DNA from: Chryseobacterium glaciei
GTDB taxonomy: Bacteria > Bacteroidota > Bacteroidia > Flavobacteriales > Weeksellaceae
Assembly: GCF_001648155.1 (NCBI RefSeq)
Contig: NZ_CP015199.1
Span: 2,676,501 to 2,740,500 of the forward strand
Direction of reading: 5' to 3'
Length of the DNA stretch: 64,000 bases
Shown here piece after piece: positions 42,643 to 52,166 of the stretch. Position numbers and translations under genes: made by a program. Position 1 is the stretch's first letter; the number at the start of each line of letters is the position of its first letter. The notes below the pieces were generated by a model. That model saw only the letters and a program-made list of their open reading frames with translations, was not told the DNA's origin and did not search any database.

Positions 42643-43185
42643 ATGAGCGAATTGAAATGGTATGTGCTGAAAGCAATCAGCGGACAGGAAAATAAAGTGA
42701 AAAACTATATTGAGACAGAAATCAAACGTTTAGGGTTTGAGCAGTACGTTACTCAAGTGGTTATTCCTATGGAAAAGGTTATTCAAATTAGAAACGGAAA
42801 AAAAGTTCCTAAAGAGAAACCTTACTATCCTGGGTACTTGATGGTTGAAGCTGATCTAATGGGTGAAATTCCTCACGCTATTAAGAACATTCCGGGAGTT
42901 ATATCTTTCTTAAGTTTAACAAAAGGAGGAGATCCTGTACCGATGAGAAAATCTGAGGTAAACAGAATGTTAGGCAGAATGGATGAGCTTTCAGAATTTG
43001 CCAGCGATGTTGAGATTCCTTATATTGTAGGTGAAAACGTTAAAGTTATTGACGGACCTTTCAACGGATTCAACGGGACAGTTGAAAAAATTCTTGAAGA
43101 TAAAAAGAAAATCGAAGTTTCTGTATTGATCTTCGGTAGAAAAACTCCAATGGAGTTAAGCTTTATGCAAGTAGAAAAAGTATAA
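42643..43185 (+). CDS. nusG: Transcription termination/antitermination factor NusG
   Basis: A 180-residue protein. The NGN domain begins KWYVLKAISGQENKVKNYI and includes PYYPGYLMVEADLMGE; the KOW domain is ENVKVIDGPFNGFNGTVEKIL and ends with PMELSFMQVEKV. NusG binds RNA polymerase and couples it to Rho or the ribosome. It is the last gene before a strong terminator; in most bacteria rplK would follow directly, but here a secreted-protein gene stands between them. Confidence 0.97.
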   Translation: MSELKWYVLKAISGQENKVKNYIETEIKRLGFEQYVTQVVIPMEKVIQIRNGKKVPKEKPYYPGYLMVEADLMGEIPHAIKNIPGVISFLSLTKGGDPVPMRKSEVNRMLGRMDELSEFASDVEIPYIVGENVKVIDGPFNGFNGTVEKILEDKKKIEVSVLIFGRKTPMELSFMQVEKV

Positions 43186-43216
43186 TTAAGCGTTTACTTT
43201 TTACATTATAAATTAG

Positions 43217-43244
43217 AATACCACCAATCGGTGGTATTTTTTGT
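43217..43244 (+). terminator. Terminator after nusG
   Basis: AATACCACC and GGTGGTATT pair around a short loop, followed by six T. It ends the secE-nusG unit 32 bases after nusG. Bases 43245-43519 are AT-rich and show nothing. Confidence 0.85.
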
Positions 43245-43519
43245 TTTATACAGTACAAAATGAATTTCTGTATAATAATTAGATGATTTTACTTAAGGAA
43301 ATTATCAATCTCTATCCTTAATTTAGGAATTATTATTAACCATTTAAATATTTTTTTACTTTTAAATATTTTATATTTTTTTTCAATTATTTTTTTGCTT
43401 TTCACTAAAATGAAAATTTAATATTGTTATAACCTTATTTTAAGGTGATTTATGTTATTAAATTTAATATCCAAATTTCTGTTTCAATTGGCCTTTAAAT
43501 AGATTTTAATAATGATTCT

Positions 43520-43550
43520 TTTGATTAAACGTTTACCCATTTTACTTTTG
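43520..43550 (+). promoter_or_regulatory. Promoter of the secreted-protein gene between nusG and rplK
   Basis: TTTG (43520-43523), 19-nt spacer, TACTTTTG (43543-43550). An AAGGAG sequence touches the ATG at 43574 with no spacer, so it is unlikely to work as a normal ribosome binding site. Confidence 0.75.
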
Positions 43551-43573
43551 GATTAAATTTAAATCATAAGGAG

Positions 43574-44446
43574 ATGAAAAAAAGATTATTAGTTATTTTA
43601 TTATGTGTGAGTAGTTTTCATTACGCTCAGGTAGGTATTAATACAACAAATCCTCAAGGTGTATTTCATATTGATGGAAGTAAGGATAACCCAACAACTG
43701 GAGTTCCTAGTGTTGTTCAGCAGTCAAATGACTTTTCAGTTATTGGATCATCGGGTTTAGGAACTGGTACAATAACAGTGGGAATTGGTACTACAGCACC
43801 AACTCAAAGTTTGGATATTGCCAATGGTAATTTAAGAATTAGAAATATCAATAATTCTGTAGGAATTTCCAGCGACAAATTATTGGTGGCAGACCCAAAT
43901 GGCATAATAAAAGTGGCAGGTGGAGATTCATTCTCGGCATCGGATAGTGGAAATAGAATGTTAAATGCTGTTGGTGGAATCGATATGAATGCTGCGAATG
44001 ACTGGAATGATAATGAATTCACCACCTTAAAATTGGATGAATCATACGATCCTCAAAACGCATACGATCCTACAACTGGAGTATATACTGTTCCTAAAGA
44101 CGGACTGTACTTTTTATATGGTGTTTGTGGATTTACAACCCCTGGAAGTGGATCGGGAACTTTTGACGGAACTTCGGGGGATGCTTTTACAGCTTTATAT
44201 GTAGATACAGGACGTGTTGCAACAACAAATACAGTAATTCACAGGGGTAATAAAAATCCATCTGTAACAATGCCTCCAAATAGTAATTTGTATTTTTTAA
44301 CAAGTAATGCAACTATTTGGTTAAAGGTTGGGCAAAAGGTTTCATTACAGTTTTTGACCTACGGAACAAATAATATGGTAGGAAACTTAAGTGATTTAAA
44401 AATTAGCAGAATCAGTTCTAGATTAATAATTAATAAGCTCTTATAA
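43574..44446 (+). CDS. Secreted protein with C1q/TNF-like C-terminal jelly-roll
   Basis: A 290-residue exported protein. A signal peptide (MKKRLLVILLCVSSFHYAQ) precedes VGINTTNPQGVFHIDG, the mature start that is widespread among Chryseobacterium surface proteins. The middle has GTITVGIGTTAPTQSLDIANGNLRI, a second unit of the same kind. The last 140 residues (DEFTTLKLDESYDPQNAY, GVYTVPKDGLYFLYGVCGF, WLKVGQKVSLQFL) resemble a C1q/TNF-like jelly-roll. No T9SS sorting domain is seen. It has its own promoter and terminator between nusG and rplK. Function unknown; an adhesin- or lectin-like role is possible. Confidence 0.7.
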   Translation: MKKRLLVILLCVSSFHYAQVGINTTNPQGVFHIDGSKDNPTTGVPSVVQQSNDFSVIGSSGLGTGTITVGIGTTAPTQSLDIANGNLRIRNINNSVGISSDKLLVADPNGIIKVAGGDSFSASDSGNRMLNAVGGIDMNAANDWNDNEFTTLKLDESYDPQNAYDPTTGVYTVPKDGLYFLYGVCGFTTPGSGSGTFDGTSGDAFTALYVDTGRVATTNTVIHRGNKNPSVTMPPNSNLYFLTSNATIWLKVGQKVSLQFLTYGTNNMVGNLSDLKISRISSRLIINKLL

Positions 44447-44475
44447 AATTTTATTAAGTTTTTAAGTTTTGTGTT

Positions 44476-44510
44476 CCCTTCTATACTTTATACCGGTTAG
44501 AAGGGTTTTT
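44476..44510 (+). terminator. Terminator of the C1q-like gene
   Basis: CCCTTCTA and TAGAAGGG form an 8-bp stem around a 14-nt loop, then five T. Confidence 0.75.
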
Positions 44511-44595
44511 GTTTTGTAGAACAGTATTTTTTCAACTTAATTAAGAAGAAGAAGAATTTATTTTTGATAATCTTGCTAAAAATCAAGTCATTCCG

Positions 44596-44626
44596 TTTGG
44601 TATTTCAAAAATATTTCATAATTTTG
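44596..44626 (+). promoter_or_regulatory. rplK promoter
   Basis: TTTG (44596-44599), 19-nt spacer, TAATTTTG (44619-44626), an exact consensus match. The transcript would start near 44633, giving a leader of about 90 nt. Confidence 0.85.
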
Positions 44627-44637
44627 CAGTCCGAAAA

Positions 44638-44670
44638 GTAGGTTTACTTTATGTGAGTGCGGTAACCTGC
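44638..44670 (+). other. Hairpin in the rplK leader, possible L1 autoregulatory site
   Basis: GTAGGTT (44638-44644) pairs with AACCTGC (44664-44670) in the 5' leader of the L11-L1 unit. L1 usually represses this operon by binding such a leader; the match to a real L1 site has not been tested. Confidence 0.45.
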
Positions 44671-44723
44671 TGAATAATAAATGCTTCCAAACTCATTAAT
44701 TATTCAAATTAAAAATAAGAAAA

Positions 44724-45167
44724 ATGGCTAAAAAAGTCTTTAAAATGGTAAAACTTCAGGTGAAAGGTGGCGCTGCCAACCCTTCTCCACCAGTAGGTCC
44801 AGCATTGGGTTCTGCAGGTGTGAACATCATGGAGTTTTGTAAGCAGTTTAACGGAAGAACTCAAGATAAGCCAGGACAAGTTTTACCTGTAGTAATTACA
44901 GTATACGAAGACAAATCTTTTGAATTCGTAATCAAAACTCCTCCTGCAGCAATCCAGTTAATGGATGCGGCTAAGATCAAGGGTGGTTCTGGAGAACCAA
45001 ACAGAAACAAAGTAGGTGCTGTATCTTGGGCTCAGGTTCAAAAAATTGCTGAAGATAAAATGGCAGATCTTAACTGCTTTACAATGGATTCAGCTCTTTC
45101 TATGGTTGCAGGTACTGCTAGATCTATGGGATTAAGAGTAACAGGAACTAAACCAACTAACGCTTAA
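44724..45167 (+). CDS. rplK: 50S ribosomal protein L11
   Basis: A 147-residue protein with the L11 pattern: [35 protein letters not shown] in the N-terminal domain and the RNA-binding C-terminal domain ending in [11 protein letters not shown]. It binds the GTPase-associated centre of 23S rRNA. It starts its own transcription unit because a surface-protein gene with terminator separates it from nusG. It is followed after 11 bases by rplA. Confidence 0.98.
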   Translation: MAKKVFKMVKLQVKGGAANPSPPVGPALGSAGVNIMEFCKQFNGRTQDKPGQVLPVVITVYEDKSFEFVIKTPPAAIQLMDAAKIKGGSGEPNRNKVGAVSWAQVQKIAEDKMADLNCFTMDSALSMVAGTARSMGLRVTGTKPTNA

Positions 45168-45178
45168 AACTTAAAGAA

Positions 45179-45871
45179 ATGGCAAAATTAACTAAGAAGC
45201 AAAAGGAAGCTTTAAGCAAAGTAGAAAAAGGAAGAATCTATAACCTTGAAGAAGGTTCAGCTCTTGTAAAAGAAGTGAACACTGCAAAGTTTGATGCTTC
45301 TGTAGATATCGCTGTAAGATTGGGTGTAGATCCAAGAAAAGCAAACCAAATGGTAAGAGGTGTTGTATCTCTTCCTCACGGAACTGGTAAAGACGTTAAA
45401 GTATTAGCTCTTGTTACTCCGGATAAAGAAGCTGAAGCTAGAGAAGCTGGTGCTGATTATGTGGGTCTTGACGAGTACTTACAAAAAATAAAAGATGGTT
45501 GGACAGATGTTGACGTTATCGTTACTATGCCAGCTGTTATGGGTAAATTAGGACCTTTAGGTAGAGTATTAGGACCAAGAGGTTTGATGCCTAACCCTAA
45601 ATCAGGTACTGTAACTATGGAAATTGGTAAAGCAGTAACTGAAGTGAAAGCTGGTAAAATTGATTTCAAAGTAGATAAGTATGGGATCATCCATGCAGGT
45701 ATCGGTAAAGTATCTTTCGATGCTGACAAGATCAGAGAAAATGCTCAGGAATTAATCTCGACGTTAGTGAAAATGAAGCCAACTGCTGCTAAAGGAATCT
45801 ATGTAAAAAGCATTTATTTGTCTTCTACAATGAGCCCAGGTATTGCAATTGATACTAAATCTGTTAACTAA
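45179..45871 (+). CDS. rplA: 50S ribosomal protein L1
   Basis: A 230-residue protein. Typical L1 segments are [57 protein letters not shown] and [15 protein letters not shown]. It forms the L1 stalk at the E site and commonly represses translation of its own operon. It lies 11 bases after rplK and 17 before rplJ, consistent with one transcript. Confidence 0.98.
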   Translation: MAKLTKKQKEALSKVEKGRIYNLEEGSALVKEVNTAKFDASVDIAVRLGVDPRKANQMVRGVVSLPHGTGKDVKVLALVTPDKEAEAREAGADYVGLDEYLQKIKDGWTDVDVIVTMPAVMGKLGPLGRVLGPRGLMPNPKSGTVTMEIGKAVTEVKAGKIDFKVDKYGIIHAGIGKVSFDADKIRENAQELISTLVKMKPTAAKGIYVKSIYLSSTMSPGIAIDTKSVN

Positions 45872-45888
45872 TATAAATCCTTAAGACA

Positions 45889-46485
45889 ATGACAAAAGAC
45901 CAAAAAGTTGTAGCAATACAAGAGATCAAAGACTTGCTTCAGGATGCAAAAGTAGTATACGTAGCAGATCTAGACGGATTGAACGCTGCTAAGTCTTCAG
46001 AATTCAGAAGACAGGCTTTCAAACAAAATATCAAAGTAAAAGTTGTAAAAAATACACTTTTGCAAAAAGCAATGGAGCAGATTGAAGGAGTAGATTACTC
46101 TGAAATGTTCCAGACTTTTAAAGGAAACACTGCATTAATGGTTTCTGAGACTGCAAACGGTCCGGCAAAATTAATCCAAGGGTTCAGAAAGAAAGAAGAG
46201 AAGCCAGCTTTAAAGTCTGCTTATCTTCAAGAAACTTTCTATGTTGGAGACGAAAACTTAACTGCACTTGCTAACATCAAGTCTAGAGAAGAAATGATCG
46301 GAGAAATCATCGGATTACTTCAATCTCCAATTCAAAGAGTTGTTTCTGCTCTTCAAAACAAACCTGAAACAGTAGAAGCTAAAGCTGAAGAAGCTGCTGC
46401 ACCTGCTGTAGAAGAAACTCCTGCTGAGGCGGCTCCAGAAGCTCCTGCTGCAGAAAGCACGGAAGAAACTCCAAGTGCTGAATAA
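45889..46485 (+). CDS. rplJ: 50S ribosomal protein L10
   Basis: A 198-residue protein. The N-terminal globular domain includes [20 protein letters not shown] and [14 protein letters not shown], followed by the helix that binds L7/L12 dimers. A tail of about 35 residues rich in Ala, Glu and Pro ([20 protein letters not shown]) extends the protein beyond E. coli L10 (165 residues), as in other Bacteroidota. It anchors the L7/L12 stalk. The gap to rplA is only 17 bases, so there is no separate long L10 leader. Confidence 0.97.
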   Translation: MTKDQKVVAIQEIKDLLQDAKVVYVADLDGLNAAKSSEFRRQAFKQNIKVKVVKNTLLQKAMEQIEGVDYSEMFQTFKGNTALMVSETANGPAKLIQGFRKKEEKPALKSAYLQETFYVGDENLTALANIKSREEMIGEIIGLLQSPIQRVVSALQNKPETVEAKAEEAAAPAVEETPAEAAPEAPAAESTEETPSAE

Positions 46486-46532
46486 TTAGACTCAAAGAAT
46501 TAAATAAAATAATCAACAAAAACATTACAACA

Positions 46533-46898
46533 ATGTCAGATTTAAAAAATTTAGCTGAAACGCTAGTAAACTTAACAGTAAAAGACGTAAATGAATTAGC
46601 TACTATCCTTAAGGATGAGTACGGAATTGAACCAGCTGCTGCTGCTGTAGTAGTTGCTGCAGGTGGTGGAGAAGCTGCTGAAGAAAAAACTGAATTCGAC
46701 GTAATTCTTAAAGCTGCTGGTGCTTCTAAATTAGCTATCGTTAAATTGGTAAAAGATTTAACTGGTGCTGGTCTTAAAGAAGCTAAAGATATCGTAGATG
46801 GAGCTCCTGCTGCAATCAAAACTGGTATCTCTAAAGACGAAGCTGAAGCTCTTAAGAAGCAATTAGAAGAAGCTGGTGCTGAAGTAGAATTGAAATAA
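46533..46898 (+). CDS. rplL: 50S ribosomal protein L7/L12
   Basis: A 121-residue acidic protein with the N-terminal dimerisation helix region ([23 protein letters not shown]), an Ala/Val-rich hinge ([17 protein letters not shown]) and the conserved C-terminal domain [25 protein letters not shown] ... [18 protein letters not shown]. It recruits translation GTPases. A strong terminator follows 22 bases downstream, ending the rplKAJL unit; rpoB is 8.4 kb away, unlike the usual rplL-rpoB adjacency. Confidence 0.98.
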   Translation: MSDLKNLAETLVNLTVKDVNELATILKDEYGIEPAAAAVVVAAGGGEAAEEKTEFDVILKAAGASKLAIVKLVKDLTGAGLKEAKDIVDGAPAAIKTGISKDEAEALKKQLEEAGAEVELK

Positions 46899-46920
46899 TT
46901 CAATTTACACTGAAAATAAT

Positions 46921-46951
46921 AAGCCTGGGCAATTTGCTCAGGCTTTTTTTT
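46921..46951 (+). terminator. Terminator of the rplKAJL unit
   Basis: AAGCCTGGGC and GCTCAGGCTT pair (10 bp with one G-U) around a 4-5 nt loop, then eight T. Confidence 0.88.
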
Positions 46952-47121
46952 GTGCATTTTATTCTTTTAAAAATCATGTGGTATGTATATAAGTAATCAA
47001 ATATTGTTATTTGATGAATATTTATATTTAATTATAATTATTTATTTAATAAAAAATCAAACTATGTATTAAATAATATTAGTTAAATTGATTGTTTTTA
47101 TAATTATTTTACTAATAAAAT

Positions 47122-47151
47122 ATTGTTTAAGTTGAAAAAATACTATATTTG
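47122..47151 (+). promoter_or_regulatory. Promoter of the surface-protein cluster between rplL and rpoB
   Basis: ATTG (47122-47125), 18-nt spacer, TATATTTG (47144-47151). Transcription would start about 20 bases before the TTG start codon at 47178. Confidence 0.6.
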
Positions 47152-47177
47152 CATACGAAAAAAACACACGCACTAAT

Positions 47178-47735
47178 TTGAAAAGAAACTACTTTCTTTT
47201 CCAAAGTTATTTCACTATCCTCCTTAATTGTGGGATTATTGTACTAACTGTTGGGAATCTTAAAGCTGGATCATTGTTAACGGTAATCGAACCGTCTAAC
47301 GAGATCTCCGGCATCCCTCAGCAAGAATCTTTTGCTAATGATATTTCTGTTGCTCAAAATGTTGTACGTGGAAATAGACTCTTTAATCACTTTAATAATA
47401 GTGTTGAGAAGGTAAATACTTCTATTGTTTATCAAGAAAAAAATAAACTTTCTGATAATTTTTTTGAAAAAATACTCACTCCTTATCATTGTAAGGATAC
47501 AAATAAAGAACTGTTGAAGATATCTTATTCAGAATGTGATAATAATGACGTTTTAGAATATGTATTTTCATTTCAAAATGAACTGAAAGAAAGAATAAAT
47601 TTAACTTATAATGTAGACTTTAAAATTTTTAAGATATCCAAAAATGGGATTGGATATACTTTACTATTAAAGATTCCGGATAAAATATTTTCTGAAAGTT
47701 CTTCTACAAGACTTTCTTCTGGAATCTCCGTTTAA
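47178..47735 (+). CDS. Hypothetical exported protein with TTG start
   Basis: A 185-residue protein that I do not recognise. The only usable start keeping the N-terminal hydrophobic segment (FTILLNCGIIVLTVGNLKAG) is TTG at 47178; there is no internal Met at all, and a promoter lies just upstream, which together support TTG. The hydrophobic segment may be a signal peptide or membrane anchor. The mature part is hydrophilic and Asn/Ser-rich with a stretch VLEYVFSFQNELKERINLTYN. It heads a cluster of four surface-type genes inserted between rplL and rpoB. Function unknown. Confidence 0.5.
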   Translation: MKRNYFLFQSYFTILLNCGIIVLTVGNLKAGSLLTVIEPSNEISGIPQQESFANDISVAQNVVRGNRLFNHFNNSVEKVNTSIVYQEKNKLSDNFFEKILTPYHCKDTNKELLKISYSECDNNDVLEYVFSFQNELKERINLTYNVDFKIFKISKNGIGYTLLLKIPDKIFSESSSTRLSSGISV

Positions 47736-47847
47736 TCAGACTTTTAACGATATCGAATATTGATTTTTCTCTTTTAAATAAGGGGAAAGGTTATCGGTCT
47801 GCTATTTTTTAAAGAAAACACACAAAAAACAACAAATATCATTACAA

Positions 47848-49371
47848 ATGAAAAACAGATTATTCGTTATTTCGATGTTATCCTTTACAGGATTTCTGGC
47901 GACTGCGCAAGTTGGCATTAATACTAATCAGGCTCAGGCAACATTAGATGTTGTGGGATCTCCTGCCAATTCAAAATTTTTAGATGGAATTATTGCTCCA
48001 AGATTAACTGGGAATCAATTAAGGGCAAAAAATTATACCTCTCTTCAAAGCGGAGCAATGGTGTATGTTACTGCTGCAGATAGTGGCCCGACTGGCCAAA
48101 CGATTAATGTAACAGTAGCTGGATATTATTATTTCGACGGAACAAAATGGGTAAGAACGTCAGAAGGAACCAATGTTGGAACTTTAACAGGTTTCACATC
48201 CGGAAATTTGTCTCCATTGTTTACTACAACTGTATCAAATCCTTCTACGAATCCTTCATTGGCATTTAATCTTACCAATGCTCTTGCAAATTCTATTTTT
48301 GGAAATAATACAGGTTCAACGGCAGCTCCGGCTTATTTTTCGGCTTCATCTTTAGCTTTGGCAGGAGATGTTACGGGAACTTTAGGTGCTACAACAGTCG
48401 TAAGAATCAACGGATCTCCGCTGGGAACTACTGCAACTGCTACTACAGGACAGGTTTTGACTTTTAACGGTACAAATTGGGTTCCTGCTACTCAGACACA
48501 GTCAAATGACTGGAAAGTTTTAGGAAATGCAGGTACAATAGCTACTTCAGCTGCTTTGGGAGCTACAATTGCATCGGGTAATTTCTTAGGAACAACTGAT
48601 GCTCAGAATTTAGTTTTTGCTACAGGTAATAATGTGAAAGGTATTTTGGATACTAATGGGACATTAAATGGTGGAAATGCTAACACTTCTTCTCCGTATG
48701 CTTCTTTCTCTTGGGGATCAAATAATACATTTTCTAATAGTTCTTCATCAAACATAGCTTTAGGTAGAGGAAATACGGTTGCCGCTCAGGCTGCTAATTT
48801 CCCTGGAGTTGCAATTGGTGCTTCAAACTCTGCTTTAAATGGTGCGAAAGTAATTGGGAATACAAATTTTGCTACAGATGGAAACACTGTAGTTTTAGGA
48901 AATAATAATGGAACAGCAACTACCGCTGTAAGTGGTATCAATGTAGGAAATTCTAACATAAATTCAGGTGGTTTTGCTTTCGGTACAGGGAATAGCGTAA
49001 CATCTAATAACTATGCTTTTGGTAATGCTAACACGGCAAGCGGTCCGGCAGGAGCGATTGGGTTTGGGTTTGGTGCGAATGCTGTGATTGCAAGTCAGAC
49101 AGTGTATGCAAATACAACTCATACATTTTCGGGTTCAGGACTAATAGGTACAGCAATTACTGATGTGGGAATTAACATGACCCCGAGTGCTACTAATATT
49201 GCTGATTTGGAAGTAAGTAAAGGTGTTTTATTAAAAGGAATAACTCCTCCAGTGGCAGCTGATTGCAACGCAAGTAACGAAGGTACAATTGTATATGGGA
49301 AATCAGGAACTACCGGAAACTTTTATGGTTGCAAACAGACTGGGGGTGCTTTTGCTTGGCAGACATTATAA
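47848..49371 (+). CDS. Secreted protein with YadA-head-like repeats
   Basis: A 507-residue exported protein. Signal peptide MKNRLFVISMLSFTGFLATAQ, then VGINTNQAQATLDVVG and IIAPRLTGNQLRAKNY, common in Chryseobacterium surface proteins. Residues about 225-430 hold Gly/Asn-rich repeats resembling YadA-type trimeric adhesin heads (SNIALGRGNTVAAQAANFPG, VIGNTNFATDGNTVVLGNNN, FGTGNSVTSNNYAFGNANTA). The C-terminus (ADCNASNEGTIVYGKSG ... FYGCKQTGGAFAWQTL) is a short Cys-containing module often found at the end of such proteins. No T9SS sorting domain or beta-barrel anchor is visible. The next gene starts 38 bases later. Adhesin function inferred. Confidence 0.65.
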   Translation: MKNRLFVISMLSFTGFLATAQVGINTNQAQATLDVVGSPANSKFLDGIIAPRLTGNQLRAKNYTSLQSGAMVYVTAADSGPTGQTINVTVAGYYYFDGTKWVRTSEGTNVGTLTGFTSGNLSPLFTTTVSNPSTNPSLAFNLTNALANSIFGNNTGSTAAPAYFSASSLALAGDVTGTLGATTVVRINGSPLGTTATATTGQVLTFNGTNWVPATQTQSNDWKVLGNAGTIATSAALGATIASGNFLGTTDAQNLVFATGNNVKGILDTNGTLNGGNANTSSPYASFSWGSNNTFSNSSSSNIALGRGNTVAAQAANFPGVAIGASNSALNGAKVIGNTNFATDGNTVVLGNNNGTATTAVSGINVGNSNINSGGFAFGTGNSVTSNNYAFGNANTASGPAGAIGFGFGANAVIASQTVYANTTHTFSGSGLIGTAITDVGINMTPSATNIADLEVSKGVLLKGITPPVAADCNASNEGTIVYGKSGTTGNFYGCKQTGGAFAWQTL

Positions 49372-49409
49372 AAATAAACACAATAATTAACAAAAACAAA
49401 CAAGAAAAA

Positions 49410-52004
49410 ATGACAAAAAAATTATTCGGGAGAATTACGGCGTTCTTAATGACGCTTGTTGTATCTGTAATGGCTTTTGGTCAGGGTTACACACCTATAC
49501 GAGGGATGGGTGTAGAAGCAAAACCTGTGAACGGAAGTGGAATTTGTTTAGCATGCTACAATGGAAGCATGAATCCTGTTATCGATTCTAATCTTGATAA
49601 CAGTGTAAGCATGGGTAGCTTTGCTACTTTGGTAAGTGGCAACGGTATTTCGGTAAAAAACACAAACACAACATATCCGGCAGGTTATATTACCGGTTTT
49701 AATGTAGATTTAGGAACAAGCGTTATCACGGCAAGTTTTCTAAGCGGAATTAGAATAAGTACATACAAAGCTGGAGTTCTTCAGGAAACGTCAACAAATA
49801 CAACGTTGCTTTCTGTTCCTGCATTTGGAGGAAGCAAAACAAGAATTTTCTTACACTTTAAAACTTCAAAAGAGTTTGACGAAGTAAGATTATATCAAGT
49901 AAATGTACTTTCTGTATTCAGTGCATTAAATGTATACTATGCTTTTGCTTTTGACCCAGCTAAAGTTCCTACTGATAATAATGGAATTTGTGATGATATC
50001 ATCGCTGGAAGCGGTGTAGACGGAAATGTATCTGGAAGCAGCAGTTTCTTAGCCCCACTTTCTTATGTGAACAACAGAGAGAAAATTGGTGACGGAGATA
50101 AAAATTCTTACGGATCAATTGTTTTACCTGCAGGATTGTTAGGATCTTATTCTGTTGGAGTTTTAGATAAAAATCAGGTGTATCCGGCTGGTAACAAAGC
50201 AGGATTCGTGATCGAGCCTGATGATCAGGGAAAATTGTTAAGCGCAGAATTCTTAAAAAACATAACTGTTGAAACTTATTTATTCGGGCAACTGCAAGAT
50301 TCTAAAAACCTTAGTGATGGAGGGGGACTTATTAACATTAAAGTATTGAGATTTGGTTCCAATAAACAAAAAATATCTCTTACTGCTACAAAACCTTTTA
50401 ACGAGGTTAGACTTAAAATAACACAAACTGTCGGAGTAAACTTTGGAGCTTTAAAAGTATATTATGCTTTTGAAGAGCCTCAGGGATGCGACTGTAACGA
50501 AAATATTCAGACTTCCGGAACGTCAAGATTAGGAGATATTGTTCCCGGTGCTTCTTGGACGGGCGCTTCTGGAACTCTTTTCGGATTAACAAATATTACA
50601 AACACAGGAAATGTTGTAGATACAAATACTTCAAATTTTGCGACTGTAAATTTCTCACCGATCAATCTTCTGATTCCAACGGTAAGACTTACTGTAAAAA
50701 GTAACACAGGAGATTATCCTGCAGGAACTTTTGGTGGTTTTACGTTGACGAAAAGTGCTAATTTATTTACAATTAATGCTTTAGATTATATTACAATTAC
50801 TTTCTATAAAGGAACAACTGTTACCGAATCCAGAACTTCTGGCGGATTGTTCAGCGGACAGTTTTTTACTTCTGCAACCAATCAGTTTTATGTAGGATTT
50901 ACTTCTACAAAAGCGTTTGACAGAATGAAAATCGAGATCAATCCCGGAATCGGAATTACTTTAGCTCAACAATATTACATTCATAATGCATTTGTTCAGT
51001 TGGATGATGATAAAGACGGAGTTCCAAACTGTAACGATAAATGTCCGAACGGTGACGATAGCATTGACAATAACGGAAACGGTATTCCAGACTGTGTGGA
51101 AGGATGTTCAGTATTAAATGATAAATCTCCAGTTCTGGATTCAGATGGTGACGGTATTCCTGATGCTTGTGATGGTGATGCTGATAACGACAGTATTCCA
51201 GATGCTTTGGAAGATCTTAATCACAATGGAAAATTCGAAGATGATGATGTTGACGGAGATCAGTTGGTGATTGCAACTTTAGGTGATGGGATTTCAAGTT
51301 ATTTAGACTTAGATTCTGATAATGACGGAATTTTAGATCTTTTTGAATCTGGTATTCCAACTTCTGTAATCAATCAAATCGATGCAGATCATAATGGAGT
51401 TATTAATGCTGGTGTTGCAACAGGAAGCAACGGTATTGCAGATGTTTTAGAAACTTCACCGGATTCAGGAGTAATGAAATATCCTCTAATGAACACAGAT
51501 GGAGACGACAAACCGGATTTTGTTGATTTAAAATCAAACAATACAAACTATGATCTTTATGTTATCGGAAAAGATAATTTAGATGATCTTGGTGCTGGAT
51601 TTATTTCTAAAATCAATGATGCAGATTTAGATGGTATTCAAGCAGTTGTGGATAATGATTTAATTAAAAAAGGATCTCCAAATTCTCCACTTTCTCCTTA
51701 CGCATCTTTTGCAAAAACAGGAGCTAAAATGTCAGCAAAAGCTACAACAGATATTTCTGCTGTCGTGAATGATATTAAAGTATATCCAAATCCTGTAAGA
51801 TCTGGTGAAAATGTTTACATCAAATCTTCAGGTGCTAAAGAAGACGGAACATACACAATGTTCTCAGCTCAAGGACAATTAATCAAATCGGGCAAATTCT
51901 CAGGAGATGCCGAAATCAATACATCTTCACTACCTACGGGTATGTATATCATTAAAGTAGAGACTAAATCAGTTGTGAAATCTTACAAGGTTATTGTGAA
52001 ATAA
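49410..52004 (+). CDS. T9SS type A surface protein with Ca-binding TSP3-like repeats
   Basis: I start at ATG 49410 (864 residues, MTKKLFGRITAFLMTLVVSV); an upstream ATG at 49329 lies inside the previous gene and gives no signal peptide. The mature protein begins YTPIRGMGVEA. Three related beta-sandwich-like modules follow, each with a YPAG(Y/N/T)..GF core (YPAGYITGFNVDLG, YPAGNKAGFVIEP, YPAGTFGGFTLTK). Residues about 530-640 are thrombospondin type 3-like Asp-rich repeats (DSDGDGIPDACDGDADND) that should bind calcium. The last 75 residues are a T9SS type A sorting domain (VYPNPVRSGENVYI, LPTGMYIIKVETK). Paralogous to the next gene. Cell-surface adhesion is inferred. Confidence 0.8.
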   Translation: MTKKLFGRITAFLMTLVVSVMAFGQGYTPIRGMGVEAKPVNGSGICLACYNGSMNPVIDSNLDNSVSMGSFATLVSGNGISVKNTNTTYPAGYITGFNVDLGTSVITASFLSGIRISTYKAGVLQETSTNTTLLSVPAFGGSKTRIFLHFKTSKEFDEVRLYQVNVLSVFSALNVYYAFAFDPAKVPTDNNGICDDIIAGSGVDGNVSGSSSFLAPLSYVNNREKIGDGDKNSYGSIVLPAGLLGSYSVGVLDKNQVYPAGNKAGFVIEPDDQGKLLSAEFLKNITVETYLFGQLQDSKNLSDGGGLINIKVLRFGSNKQKISLTATKPFNEVRLKITQTVGVNFGALKVYYAFEEPQGCDCNENIQTSGTSRLGDIVPGASWTGASGTLFGLTNITNTGNVVDTNTSNFATVNFSPINLLIPTVRLTVKSNTGDYPAGTFGGFTLTKSANLFTINALDYITITFYKGTTVTESRTSGGLFSGQFFTSATNQFYVGFTSTKAFDRMKIEINPGIGITLAQQYYIHNAFVQLDDDKDGVPNCNDKCPNGDDSIDNNGNGIPDCVEGCSVLNDKSPVLDSDGDGIPDACDGDADNDSIPDALEDLNHNGKFEDDDVDGDQLVIATLGDGISSYLDLDSDNDGILDLFESGIPTSVINQIDADHNGVINAGVATGSNGIADVLETSPDSGVMKYPLMNTDGDDKPDFVDLKSNNTNYDLYVIGKDNLDDLGAGFISKINDADLDGIQAVVDNDLIKKGSPNSPLSPYASFAKTGAKMSAKATTDISAVVNDIKVYPNPVRSGENVYIKSSGAKEDGTYTMFSAQGQLIKSGKFSGDAEINTSSLPTGMYIIKVETKSVVKSYKVIVK

Positions 52005-52029
52005 TTTTTAAATAGTTTCTACAGAAAGG

Positions 52030-52051
52030 CCACCCGAAAGGGTGGTTTTTT
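52030..52051 (+). terminator. Terminator after the first TSP3-like gene
   Basis: CCACCC-GAAA-GGGTGG, a tight 6-bp stem with GNRA-type loop, then six T. Confidence 0.85.
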
Positions 52052-52166
52052 CAAATAACACCACTTAATTTCAAATTAAAACATAAATAGATATTATTCA
52101 AAATAATCGTATCAGAACTCCTTATAATAACGATTAGTATAAAATTTAACACAAAAACTAAAAAAA

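Noticed and set aside
43568..43576. AAGGAG as Shine-Dalgarno sequence of the C1q-like gene
   Set aside because: It abuts the ATG with no spacer, so it cannot pair in the normal geometry; Shine-Dalgarno use is weak in this phylum.
46379..46957. Minus-strand open frame across rplJ and rplL
   Set aside because: It is a mirror of Ala/Glu-rich codons in two certain ribosomal genes, with low-complexity Ala/Ser protein and no promoter.
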